Origin: Brugia malayi
Taxonomy: Eukaryota; Nematoda; Chromadorea; Rhabditida; Onchocercidae
Reading direction: 5' to 3'
Length of the DNA stretch: 64,000 bases
Assembly: GCF_000002995.4 (NCBI RefSeq)
Contig: NW_025062476.1
Location: forward strand, 1,681,501 to 1,745,500
The notes below the pieces were generated by a model. The model was given only the letters and a program-made list of their open reading frames with translations, did not search any database and was not told the origin of the DNA. This document shows, piece by piece, positions 11,397 through 23,697 of the stretch (position 1 is the stretch's first letter; every line of letters begins with the position of its first letter). The position numbers and the translations under genes were made by a program.

Positions 11397-14300
11397 ACAT
11401 TGAAATCTAAACAACAACCAAGCTGCTCCGTCTCATCAACAACTTCATCGTCGACCATCGTATAACAACTTTTTCCAACTCGATATACTGATGAACAACA
11501 TTCAATATCTTAAAAATTTTTGATAGAAGGTGAAAAAAACACTTCTAAAATGATTTTAATACATCTCCAATGGAAACTCATACCGTTATAAGATGTAATA
11601 TTCTCGCACTTATTACCATCAATTTTTTTCTTTTTGATATCTGAAAAACAAAAAGCGATATTAGATCAAATTGAGAAAAGAATGATCTTAGAATGCATAT
11701 TTATGCTTTATAAAAAAAAAGAAAAAAAATAACAAGCCTGGTTCACTATCGAAATCATTAGCAGAATTCATAGGTAGACCAGTCCATTGGGAAAGAAGTA
11801 GTGTCATTGCTTGAGATCGTACTAAACGTAAAAGAGAGAGCAAATTGCTATCTAATGGCAGTGCATATTCTCTTAAACGTTCCAATTTCCTATCAGAAAA
11901 AAGCTCTTTTTTTTTGGAAAAAATGAAATCATAAAAATTTTAAAATTTTAAGGAAATTAAATAATAAGAATTTATTATTTCCAATCGCCATTGTAAAAAT
12001 AAAATACCTTTTATTAAGAGGTCCAATATGTTCGAAACAAGCAGTGTCTAATTCGTGCAAGGCTAATTCAAATTTATTCTCCTAAATATTGCATTATTGA
12101 ACAGCAATAAGAAACAGTTCAAGAAAATCTATTTAATTTAAAACCTCATCACATCAGTATCATCGCAATTTTTCTCTTTTTTTCCTACATTTTACAATGT
12201 CAATTCGGAAATCATGTAGAAAAACTGTGAAGCAATGTGTAAAAATTTCTTTCATTGTTATAAATGTAACATACGTTCAAATCTGGGATGAAAATTACTG
12301 CGGAAAATTGGTTTTAGAGACAGAAGTAAATTTTTTTCTAGCAAATACATTTATGCCAAACAGTAAGTAATGCATCTTTCATTTAGAAGACTAATTGTTT
12401 AGCATTTCTTGCCAGCTATACTTTTTATTTGAGATTTCTCACGAATTATCATTCAGACAAAACATAAGTGTCAAATGAACTGAATACCTATAAAAAATAA
12501 CTTCATAGGCTGTCCCATTTACATATACACAGCATAGCGAGTAGTTTATCAGTGGAAAAATACTTACGCGGATAAAATTAAATAAACTGATTTCTGAATT
12601 CTCTTCGAAAATCGAGTGAATTTTTGACTGTTGCGAGGGATCAATATATTCCGGATTAATCCATTCCAGCACCTCCTCATACTACAATTGTATTTCTCAG
12701 TGATTCGAACATTTAATATTTCGGTTCAAAAAATGCATTACATAGAAATTTATGCACCAAAATAAACCCAGTTCTTATTTTCCTTATTCTTCATCTCTTT
12801 TAGCTCCCTTTTTATATATCTGCATTTTATATATCTAGAAAAATTATGTTTGATAACTTATTATCCCATTAAGAAAACTAATGATCCGCAATAAATTTCA
12901 CATTCTAGGACATTGTGGTGTGAAGAGAATCCTTAGTTAAAAGTAAGTTATCTATGTTAGGCAGTAAGATAATGAAATAATTCAAAATAAATTGGATTTC
13001 ATCTGAAACCAGTAAGTGATAAAGCATCATAAATGATTTTGTTTGAATTTAAGACCATGAATTTTATCTACGTGAGCTTATTAACTTACAGTAATATTCA
13101 TGTCTGGTTTCAATTTTCCTTCGGAAACTGACTTTACTTTATCAGAAACGTTACATGCCGTATGATGGAACCAACCGTGTAGCGAAAGACGTCCTTTGTG
13201 TGAAAGTACCTAAATTAGTGGATTGAAAAAATTAAGAACATAGAAAAGAGATGGCAAATAAGTAGAACAAGATGAGCAAAGCGATGAAACAGAGTAAACT
13301 AAAATAAAGAAAAATGAAGCATGGAAGAAGCGAATACAATAAATATGAAAACCAAAATAAAAAAAATCCCATTCAAATGTATATAGCAAAAATATGTCAA
13401 AGAAATACCTCAGTAACCATATGCCATGAACGCTGTGATACTTCAAACATCACAAGCATATTTTCTGTTGGATTCGTAATTTGGGCAACCGATATGGGAT
13501 TGTCATTATCTAAATATAATAAACACATTTAACGATGCTAGACATTTGATTTAAAACGTGATACATACCTGACAGGAGATAATTTAATATTAACCTCAAG
13601 CTGCTATGTCAAATGTCTCCGTCCAAGACCAAATTATTCTGATGCATAAAACTTTTAATAAGTAGGAGTGTATAAATTTTATAAGCGATACTTGATTTTC
13701 CTTTTTTCTTGCAAACTTTTGCATGACAATGCAAAGCAGCAATGCATGTGTGTGAATAAAGCTAATGGTAGATAAAGGATTAGCAAAATTTAAAAGTTAA
13801 TAAAACACAGGAAGCACTGACTGACCGAATAATCTATAATCACAATTTAAGGACATGAAATTACAGCTTTTAACAACAACATAATTTTACCATCACAATC
13901 ATACAGTAATAGCTGTCCACCATCAGTTTCCTTCCAATCCGATGTTAAATAAAGTGTAAAAGCGAATTTTCGTCCTTCACACTGATCATCATGTGGTAAG
14001 AGTAAGTCGGTATAAGCATAATTACTACTAGTTATTGCCACTTCATTATTTAGATCAACACCGGACACATTACGTAACCAATTTAGAACATCGGTTTTAA
14101 ATAAATCCCTAAAAAAGTAATGATACTAAAATTGGAATTCAATAATGAGTGCCAATAATTTTAAAATGTTTTGGAAAACTAGATTTCCCACAAATAATGA
14201 ATCAAAAAACAAATTAAATGACATGCATGGTTTTCAAGAAAACATTCACTTAAAATGATACTTATCATAAAATCATGCCACAGTAATAACTGGTTGCACA

Positions 14301-15219
14301 TTGATATTTCTATAAATTTATAAAGAAAGTTCAACATTTCTCCAAGTACATTACAAAACTTTCTTTTTTCCGTACGAATTTTGGGCTATCACGCTCAGTA
14401 GGCAACATTTCGTCCATTTTTTTTTTAAAATTTGATGTTAGAAGTAAAAAAAAATTCCTTGCCTGAATTTCGTCAATGCTGGAAATTTATTAGCATCAAA
14501 GTTCGATAAATCAGCTGTTTGGTTCAATGAATAAAGGTCATTCTCCTTACGATCATACTGCACAGTTCCCAGTTCTGATCGAAGATCGGTTATGAACTCC
14601 TTGCTGGTAAGAAAATCAGGAAGATAAAAATGCGGAAAAGGTTTCGAAAAGCTGCTATCACCTGCAAAAAAAGGAAGATTTCATTTCGCGCAGTGAAATA
14701 AGGAATTAAAGATTATATTCAGAAAACAACTCAACGTTCAGTGTTTGAATTTTCCAAAAATAAAAACAAATATTTTAAGAATGCGGAAGTAATTTCAAGA
14801 GAAATTCCTTAGCCAACATTTTTTTCAAATAAAGTTTGAGATATGGCAAGGAATGAACAGCAGGAAGTGAAAAAACATATCAACGTGAGTGAGTCGCATA
14901 TTAAGTTCCAATATTATAGTTTATAATAACAGCAATCGTTGTTACAAAATCCTGTATCTAAAATTTCTGTATGCCTTTGGAAAAAAGAGATCCTAAAATC
15001 TTGCACATCCCAACAGAAATGTTCGAAATTTAGATCTGCAAATGTTGTAAGCCCAACCTCATCATTCTTTTTCTGGTACAAGATAGTATTTTCCTAACAT
15101 AAAATTTATTCAATTTTAAAAGCCATATAATAAGCGGAAACGGAGCGAGAAAACGAACCGGATAGGGTCTTCCGAAATTCCGTAGTATATTCGTCGGTTA
15201 AATAAATCGAATTGATCAT
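10700..15219 (-). CDS. OGFOD1: 2-oxoglutarate/Fe(II) prolyl hydroxylase OGFOD1 (Tpa1 family)
   Basis: There are twelve exons: 15159-15219, 14463-14661, 13891-14108, 13409-13509, 13090-13209, 12568-12681, 12008-12081, 11738-11889, 11584-11640, 11399-11508, 11175-11252 and 10700-10957. They join in frame to 513 residues; human OGFOD1 has 542. OGFOD1 hydroxylates a prolyl residue of ribosomal protein uS12 (RPS23). The catalytic N-terminal double-stranded beta-helix is intact: HxD iron ligands at about His126/Asp128 (LLPHDDQCEGRKFAF), distal His189 (RSWHMVTEV) and the 2-oxoglutarate-binding Arg200 (GRLSLHGWFH). The second, non-catalytic helix domain follows (EWINPEYIDPS, then NEWDDEHGGFISY and PFVKYVN). 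The protein ends in an acidic Ser/Asp/Glu tail. Introns 2 and 8 need GC donors (AG|GCAAGG, AG|GCTTGT), and exon 10 starts after TTAAG. The start is the only ATG in frame in exon 1. Confidence 0.93.
11033..11077. repeat. Perfect 16-bp inverted repeat (hairpin)
   Basis: TAGATACTATCTTACA (11033-11048) and TGTAAGATAGTATCTA (11062-11077) are exact reverse complements separated by 13 nt. The loop itself contains GTAG...CTAC, which can extend the stem. It lies in intron 11 of OGFOD1. Confidence 0.9.
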
Positions 15220-18200
15220 ATCACACCACCCATTGATCCAAGTTTAAACCTCAATATTCAGACATTTTCCTTTTTTTTTTTCGAAAATTTAAGACCCATA
15301 AAAGTAGCGTCGACTGGCCGCATTAAATCTAAATTAGGATGCGAAGTGCTTTTGCCGTAGTGTTTTTGTTTTTGTTGAGGGAGTGTGTGTGATTTTGAGG
15401 AAACAACAAAGATTGCTAAGATGCGGAAATATTGTGGCCAGGAGGTGGAAGGAAAGAAGAACAAGATTGTTTAGTGGAGAAATGGAGATTGAAATAAAAG
15501 AGTATAGATGTAGGGATGTGTGGAGAAATTGCTTGAGAGCTTTTACGTGGAGAAAAGAAAACATAATATGAGGAGACGACAGGGATGGAGATAATTAGGG
15601 ATTGTAAAGCGGTAAATTATTGAGAATGTGAGAAAGAGAATGTAAGATTAGGATGGTTAGTGGTTGGGTGGAGTGAAATCCATCCTATATATAAATTTAT
15701 TTTTCTTGTTTTTTCAATTTAATGGACGTGGAAGTTTATTATTTGTGAGGAAGGAAATGGAAGAGAAATGTTTATATTACGACTACTGTCACAGTATAAA
15801 TTTTATTAAGTTGAATTTTTTGAATGAAATTAAAAATAGCTTTGAAAGAAAGAATTATATTTGTGTTGCAAATTTCTCATAATGATAAGGTTTGATTATT
15901 TTATCTATTTTGATCCATTTTCTTGATTTTATTATCTTACCAATATTTTTGCACTTTTTGGTTTGTTATAGTTTTAAATAATAATTAGGATAATTTATTT
16001 GATCAGAAAATATTTCCATTATTTATTTCCATTGTTCTATGTATTCTTGTTGTTTTTTTTGTGAAAAAAAAAAAAAAAAAAAAAAAAACATAATTAAAGC
16101 GCTAATTTTTTAAAATTACATCATAAAAAATTACTAATTACTTTATTTTCAATATTTTGTAAAATTTGCTACCAACTCATTAGTTGCTTTTTTATATAAT
16201 TTTTTGTATATTATGAATTGATAGATAAGTGAGCTAGGGAAAGAGATAACTTTTATAATTTAAAATTTGCTTGAAATACCTACTGGTATTCCGTTGTCTT
16301 TTTTTTTTTTTTTTCATTTTATTAACTTCATTTTATTAATGAATTCCTGTGATACGTTTGAAACACGTACGTACATACCCGTACACGTATTTATCGATGC
16401 TCACATACACATGCACATACTGTGAATAAATTCTCAGATTCTACACTCTTTTCTTTTCTATTTAATATAAATTTAGTGTCACATATTACCGAATATTCGA
16501 GATATTTTTTTGTGATAATTTGGGTATGAAGCATATAAAACGATGTTCTGTTACTTAATGATAAATAAATAATACATAGTTTTGTGTTGATAATGAAATT
16601 GACGATTATAAGATGGTCCCGTAAATTTTTCTTATCATTCATCAAATATTTGTCCAATGTTTCGAGAGAAAGAAAAAGGTATGGAGAAGGGATAAGATGA
16701 GGGACATTCATTCGATGGGTTTCTAATAAAAGTAAAATTTTATTTTGTTTTTTATGCATCAAGTTAACTTATTTAATAGCATGACTGTTGACGTAGACGC
16801 GGGACTGTGACCTTTTCACATACTAGATGTCAATTTTTTTTTTTTCTTCTGATTAATGTGAAAAGGGAAATTTCGAAGGGAAATCTGTTTGATTTCAAAA
16901 ATGATAATATGGAAGGTTCTTTTTTAGTCAAAAAAAAACTCCCTGAATTTAATAAATTTTGTCGCTATATTAATATTTGAATTATTATATTTTGAAATAG
17001 TTGGGGAATAATATATAATTTACATTGGAAAGTTTATATAATGGAGTGTTTTCTAAAAATTTCAAAAAAAGAAAAGTATTTCAAAAAATCAAATTCCATC
17101 TTGATTACTTTATTCTTAATTCATTTTTCTGTCGTAAATCCAACTTTTGCTCATGATCGACCCCATTCAGCTTGCTATTTACATAGTGGAATAGTTTTAA
17201 ATGGATTGCATGAATAGATGCTTTGAATTTGGTATAATAATTGTTGTGTTTGTTTTTTTTTTTTTTTTTTTTTTTTTTTCGTATGAAAATTATTATGTTT
17301 GTTTTTGCATTCGTTTTTTTTTTTTGATTTTAGTTCTATGGTGGTTATAAGGGACAAATATCATTTCAGTTGTAAACATTCATTGCAAAAATAGTGAAAG
17401 CCTCTCATTTTGGGTGTAAAGGTTAACCTCGTTGGTATTTATCATTTATTAATTCAATAAATATTATCCATTAAGAAGCTACTGATTCCATTCTATGAAT
17501 TAAAAAAGTGATTTTTGATTAAGTGATCAAACTTTTGCTATGATATATTTAAATTTAATTTAATTTACGTAATATGACAATATGTATTATGTAGTTAGAT
17601 GATATATGAGATATCATTAAAAATATTCATAGCAATTTTTGTATTCTGAAAGAATAAGTTAATACTGCTAATTGTATTGCCGCATCGTTTGATGCATTTA
17701 AATGAAATGATTTCCTTTAATTAAAAGAAAAAAAAAAGAAATGGTCCCCTTTGTTATTTCTAAATTGATCTAAAATTTGAAATATTTTCCTTTGTCATTT
17801 ACTAAATTGATCTAAAATTTGAAACACTTTCAATTTTTGGATTGAAAGAATGAGTTTGAAACAAACAATTATGAATCATTTTTAAAACAATTTCTGAAAT
17901 TGTTTGAAATTTCACTTTTTAAATTTCATTTAAATTATATAGCAACAAAATTTATAACTACTGAATTGGTTCTTCCGTTTCCTTCGTTCATTTTTTGGAT
18001 TGTGATCAATGTTTCAGTTTTTTTTTTTAGACTATTGTATAAAGAATTGAAAACGACATATTTCATTTCTTTTCTTACAACTTTTCACTTTTAATTTTTG
18101 TTTTTGTTTTTTTTGAAATTGCTTTCTTCTCAACCGATGTAAATTTGTTTAGTTGTGCTTGGTTGTCTTCATCAATATCAAATCAGGATTGATAAATGAA

Positions 18201-18894
18201 CTCTGAGAATAAAATGACAGTTTATTGTTAGTATTAAAAAATATATTTATAAATAAATCACTAATATAGCAATGATCAGTACACAGAAGTAATAGGTATA
18301 AAGCTCAAAGCTGACATTCTGTTGTATCATAGTATAAACAAGAAATGGATAAGATCAGTAGATTAACTAATGTAGTTTCTTCATGACAATATGAACTACA
18401 AAGTTTCCTTATCTATAATATTTATCTATATTTCTAAGTTTCTAATAGTATTATATAAGTGGAAATCTTAGCAAGGAACAGGATGTAGAAATTGCATTCT
18501 AAATGTTTTGTCAAAAATTTGTTTTGTTTATAAAATTCCTGTTTTAATACTTATTTAATTATATCAGTTTGAAAATTGCTCTCTGAAAGCGTAATTACTT
18601 TTGTATCAATCAAATAATTCTTAAATTGGACAATTTTCTTTCCATGTCATTCTTTTTGTTCAACAAATTTCATACAAATTCTTTCTTTTTTTTTCTCCCC
18701 TTCTGCTATTTTTCTCTCACTTCAAATTCATTACTTTTTTTTTTTTTTTTTTCAATTTTCCTTTCGATTTCTTTCATTCAATAAATCCTCTATTTTTCTC
18801 ATTTTCTTGCAACTTCTCGTATAAAATATCGGCATTTTTTTCCTTTTTATTCCGCGCCCAACATGTATTGAACATTTTAAAGAAATAATGCGAA

Positions 18895-19005
18895 AAAATT
18901 GAGAATGGGAAATACGAGAACGATTATCATACTCTGACCATGAGTTGATTTTTAAGATTTTTGATTGGAAACTGATCATAAGTTCCCATTTCTTAACATA
19001 TATTT
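18895..19005. repeat. Diverged dispersed repeat, copy 1
   Basis: This resembles 19,295-19,405 over about 100 bp. Shared blocks include GAGAATGGGAAATACGAG / GAAGAATTGGAAATGTGAAG, the GATTATC core, TTTTAAGATTTTTGAT / TTTTAAGACTTTTGAT, and AAGTTCCCATTTCTTA / AAAAGTTCCCATTTTTTA. Both copies have the same orientation. Confidence 0.6.
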
Positions 19006-19271
19006 TAATATATTTGTGTTTCATTTAATATTTGTGACAGTTGGATAATTGTTTTCAAAATTGGTATCAGTACTGATTGGATTTAATGATAGTTGAACTA
19101 CCAAATGGACAAATTTCCGTAGTCTTTATGCTACTAAAAAATATAATTATTAGAAAGGAGTGAAGAGCAACTGTTCCATAATCTGATAAAATTGGAATTT
19201 GAACTGGTTGATAAATTTCATTATTAAATCACTGATAAGCTATCAACATAGTTTTGATTGATGAATATCTA

Positions 19272-19294
<23 letters not shown>

Positions 19295-19307
<13 letters not shown>

Positions 19308-19405
19308 GAAGAATTGGAAATGTGAAGGACGATCTTGTGATTATCGGTTTTTATTTTAAGACTTTTGATAAGAAAACCGATCAAAAGTTCCCATTTTTTA
19401 AAATA
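19295..19405. repeat. Diverged dispersed repeat, copy 2
   Basis: This is the second copy of the pair described at 18,895-19,005. It is preceded by a run of about 29 A. The pair could be remnants of a small transposable element. No terminal inverted repeats or coding remnants are visible. Confidence 0.6.
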
Positions 19406-22400
19406 TGAAATTTTTTTTTATCAAAAATCTAACATGCTATATAACAAAATTTTGTTAGAATTTTTGCTCATTTTTCACGAAATGATTTTTTTTAAATCAT
19501 TTTTTTTTTGTTTGTCCGATTGTTAAACCATTACGCAAAATATTTCATTTTCCATTTAATTATTTCATTTTAAGATTAAGTTAGTTCTAAATTTTGCTTG
19601 ATATATGAATGATGATGTTTCATTTCAATACTGCAGTGTAATGTTGCATAATGATTAAGTAGGATGGTTGTTTTGATGTAGCTGTAGTTATGGTTGATAT
19701 CGATTAGAAAAATAATCAAATAGATGATGTCGGGCAATTTTTTAACAGTATGTGTTGTTGTTGTTGTTGTTGCCGTAACTTCATAATTGGACAAAGCTTT
19801 ATTGTTCGATACATATGTAATAGGAAAGAAATTTACGATACACATATGTAATAAAAGGAAAGAAATGAACAAAATGAATATTAAATTACACTAACTGTTC
19901 ATTAATTGTCCAATAAATTGTCGTACTTCCGTTCTACCACCACTATTATTGTTGCTGTTTGTGACATCGTTTATTGAAATTGAAATGACTGCGTTAAGTG
20001 CTGAGATGAACCAAACCAAAACCTCCAAATAATGTTTCAACTCCTTTTGTACAATGAGCATTGGCTTACAACAAATTGAGAGCTATCAGATGATCTTTAC
20101 TCTTTATATAGTGGGAGCTGGTTTATAACGTTTGTTACAATGGTGACTGTCAAAGTGGAACATCTCTACAATATTTTGACATTACAAGTGAGATTAATTT
20201 ATGACTAAACTATTGAAATGATGAACTTATAACCTCAGATATAACAGTTGAATATAAGTTTGAATTAATAAAATTTTAGAATGAAAGAATTTGGAAGAAA
20301 TAATAAAAATTAAGCAGTACACATATTCAACGAATAATGAACATATTATGACATTATAGATGATCGATTGATCATACAAGTTTGAGTACAATTCGAGAGT
20401 TTGACTACAGTGTTGGAAAATAATGGCTTGATATGAAATTACAACAGTCTTGTAATTTATTTAAGGAATATTTAAATAAGAAAATCTTTGTTTCACAAAT
20501 TTTTCTGCTTTTTTGTAGATTCAGTAGAAAATTATTTCGACATAAATTCAATTCAATTCAATTTTTTCCATTAAATGACATCAAATAAAGGCAAAATTTG
20601 TCGATTTCGCAAGACAACCAATCAGCAAATACGTTTTGTACTTTTCCTGTACGATTGATTGTTGAAAGAATTGAATGTAATTTATCATTGTGAAAATTTG
20701 AGAATTTTTTAAATCGGAATTTATGCCAATTAAAGTAAATTATTAGTGTTATGCCTCTATTTGATATTTTTCTTATTATTTGCTAGAATTTTATCATATG
20801 CAAAGAACAACATTGAAGCGCTAATTTTTCGTTAGAAAAAAAAAGTAGCGAAAAATCACTAAAACTACTTACTTTTTTTTATTAATAACTAAATTTTAAG
20901 TTTTTCCTTTTTTGTTTTTTAAAAAAAAATAAATTTCTTTTGCAAATGCAGACAGATTTTTTTTTTTTTCTTTTTTAGAATAGATAGATTTGTCCGTGCG
21001 TCTTCTCATCAATTAAATTACTTTTGAAAATTTAAAAGGATAGTACAAATGTGTTTCTTTCAGTTTGCAATCTTCTACTTTCCGGTGAAGCATAATTACA
21101 TTTAACATAGTTTATTATCTTGTGATTTATCATTTTGGCAGAGCACTTTTTGCTCTTTTTTGCTGTAACAGTGACAGATAACAATTAAAAGGTATTTTTT
21201 TAGTCATTATGAATGGTTCAAAAAATGGAGAAAATGTTACTTAGGTTGTTTTTCTTTTTTCATTTATTGTCATCTAACAAATTATGTAATAATTATCTTT
21301 TATCAATATCTCTTTATATGATTATTTTCTCTTTTTTGCATGGAAGTATGTTTCCGTTAAATTACTGCAAATTATTGCTGTGATAATACAATCGATGATC
21401 ATACTTTTCAACTATACATAATTTAAGGAATAATAAAATACTTTGAAATATATGATTAGATATTTGCCTAAAAAAAAAAAAAAAAAAAAGAAAAATGGAT
21501 AACAAATGTATTTTTGACGAAAAACATAACTAAATGCTTATTTCATCACTTGTCTATATTTTAATTAATATTTTCATATTTCAAAGTGATTATTGAGTAA
21601 TCTGAAAAGAAGAGGAATAAAAATGTGTGATTGTTGTTGATTCTTCATTCGTCATTTTTCATTCAGTTCAAAGATGGAAAAGAATGATTGAAAACAATAA
21701 TCTGAAATTGGAAAGAATAAAAACCCGAGAAAGGACAAAATGTTAGGATGAAAATGAAGATGAAAGAAGGAAGGCGTGGACGAAAATAGGAGGAGAAATA
21801 AACAGAAACAAAAAGTAATAAGTAAATAAATTGTCAACATTTATTATTATTATTTAGTGCTAATATATATACATGAACAATGATTTTATTTGGTAAGATG
21901 AAGAGCTTTTTAAATTTCACCTTTGTTCCAAGTAAAATCAATTGTTAAAGTATTATCATACCTATTATAAACGAGAGATTAAAAAGGACTTAACTTTTTC
22001 AAAATTAATTTTTTGTTTGATCTGAAATTGATCTTAAAACGTAGTTCAACAACTTGCTACGCTATTTAAAAGAAAATGCTTTTCTTTGTGAATTTTCAGG
22101 AAATTTTTTCTGTGTTTTTCTGTGTTCTAATTGATCAAATTTCAAGTTATTTGTCCAACATCCAAACTTTTAATAGCTCATTGTTTACGATTCATAAAAT
22201 GTAAAGCAAACTTTTGAAATTTGTTAGAAAATATTCGTTCTTCACTCCTTATTATACTATTATCGGTTGTTGTGGCTATTTGCTATCTTGCTTATTTATC
22301 CTATTTCCTACAGGTTTCAATGTTTGTAGCTATAACCTACCCAATGTTTATATTATTGCGATTGAGTAAATATCAGTTTGGTTCAGTAATTTGAACTATG

Positions 22401-23697
22401 CATTTAGTATTTGAATAATTTTTTTAATGAAACGATTGCAACTATTAAAGGAATTATGTAGAAAATAATTATAATTGTTGTAATGATAATGATGATATAA
22501 ATATAAGTATAAGCATTACGATACAATATAAGATATTAAATTAAAATGTGTTAGTCTTTTTTTTCCTGACCGGATTTAAGCTAATATTTAGGTTGAATGA
22601 TTTTTGTGGTACCGGATTCAAATTAATAATTATGATGATTGTTGCAGTACTGAATTCAAACTAATATTTAGTTTGAATGATTCTTACGGGTATTTTTTTC
22701 GTTTCACATGATCTATCATGATATAGATTTAATTAATTTCAAATTAATTTAATTCTGTTAGGTAGAGCCTTTTATCAATGCATTTATCAATTATTTGCTT
22801 CTTTTCTATTTTATTTCATAAATTCTTTTAAATATAGGATAAAAATTATCAGAGATATTTGTTCTATCGTGGAAAAAGGCAATCTGTTGTTTATTCATTC
22901 ATTTTTTTTTTCTGTCGCAAAAAGCACAAACGTTTTATTTTTCAGAAAAATTCTCAGAAAGAACAGATATGAATTTCATTTTTTCACAGGAAAATTTCTC
23001 TTCTTTTTTCATGCTTATGCTATTTAATTGATTGAGAAATCAATCATTTTTATTTGCTAATGAGATCATTTTTATTATAATTTCACTATGTCATTCATTT
23101 CATTTAAATTCCTATGTTTAGCCTAGAAATATTTATAAGCAGAAAGATGTATGATTTATTGAATATTTATTGAATACCAAAAATTTGATAGAAAAAATTC
23201 GAAAAAAAAAAAAAAAAAAAAAAAAACTTAGATGTTAGATTAAAAAGACATAGAAAGAGGAAAGAAAGCGGAAAAATCGAATAAGGACATAACATGTGTA
23301 ATAAATTTTTTTTTTTTTTTTTCAATTGAATTGTCTCTTACCTTTTAATGTTTGATACATCCATCTTTATTTCCTTCCCACTAATAATAATTTTCTGAAG
23401 GTTGTTTTTTTCTCTTCCTCTCTCTCTCTCTCTCTCTCTTAGATAAAAGTTAAAAATTTTCTCTCTTGCGACATATTTCTCTTTTTTTTTATGAAGAGTT
23501 TATTATTATTATTACTGTTATTATTATTACATTAATTTGAATGAATAATTTTATTTTATTTATTGAAATTATAAATAACCTATTAAAATTACACGATTTC
23601 TTGATTGTTATAAATGAAGAAGAAAAAGCATTGTAATTACTATTTTGCAGTATTATATTCGTTTTTCAAATCTTTGATATTCAGTTAATAGTTTGCT

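Larger units (their letters stand above)
15220..23697. other. 8.5-kb region with no recognisable gene
   Basis: This lies upstream of both OGFOD1 (-) and cystinosin (+). I read all the longer open frames here. None has a domain, a signal peptide with conserved context, or exon neighbours that extend it. The stretch 15,290-15,700 is somewhat richer in G and purines and may be promoter or 5' UTR of OGFOD1. The rest is AT-rich with long A/T runs (17,247-17,279 and 19,275-19,303) and a CT microsatellite at about 23,413-23,440. A rapidly evolving gene or a non-coding RNA cannot be excluded. Confidence 0.5.

Noticed and set aside
16391..16762. 123-codon minus-strand open frame
   Set aside because: It has no family motif, no splice partners, and codon content typical of random AT-rich DNA.
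18752..19024. 90-codon basic minus-strand frame considered as a small nuclear protein
   Set aside because: It overlaps a diverged repeat copy and has no domain. The Lys/Arg richness comes from purine-rich sequence.
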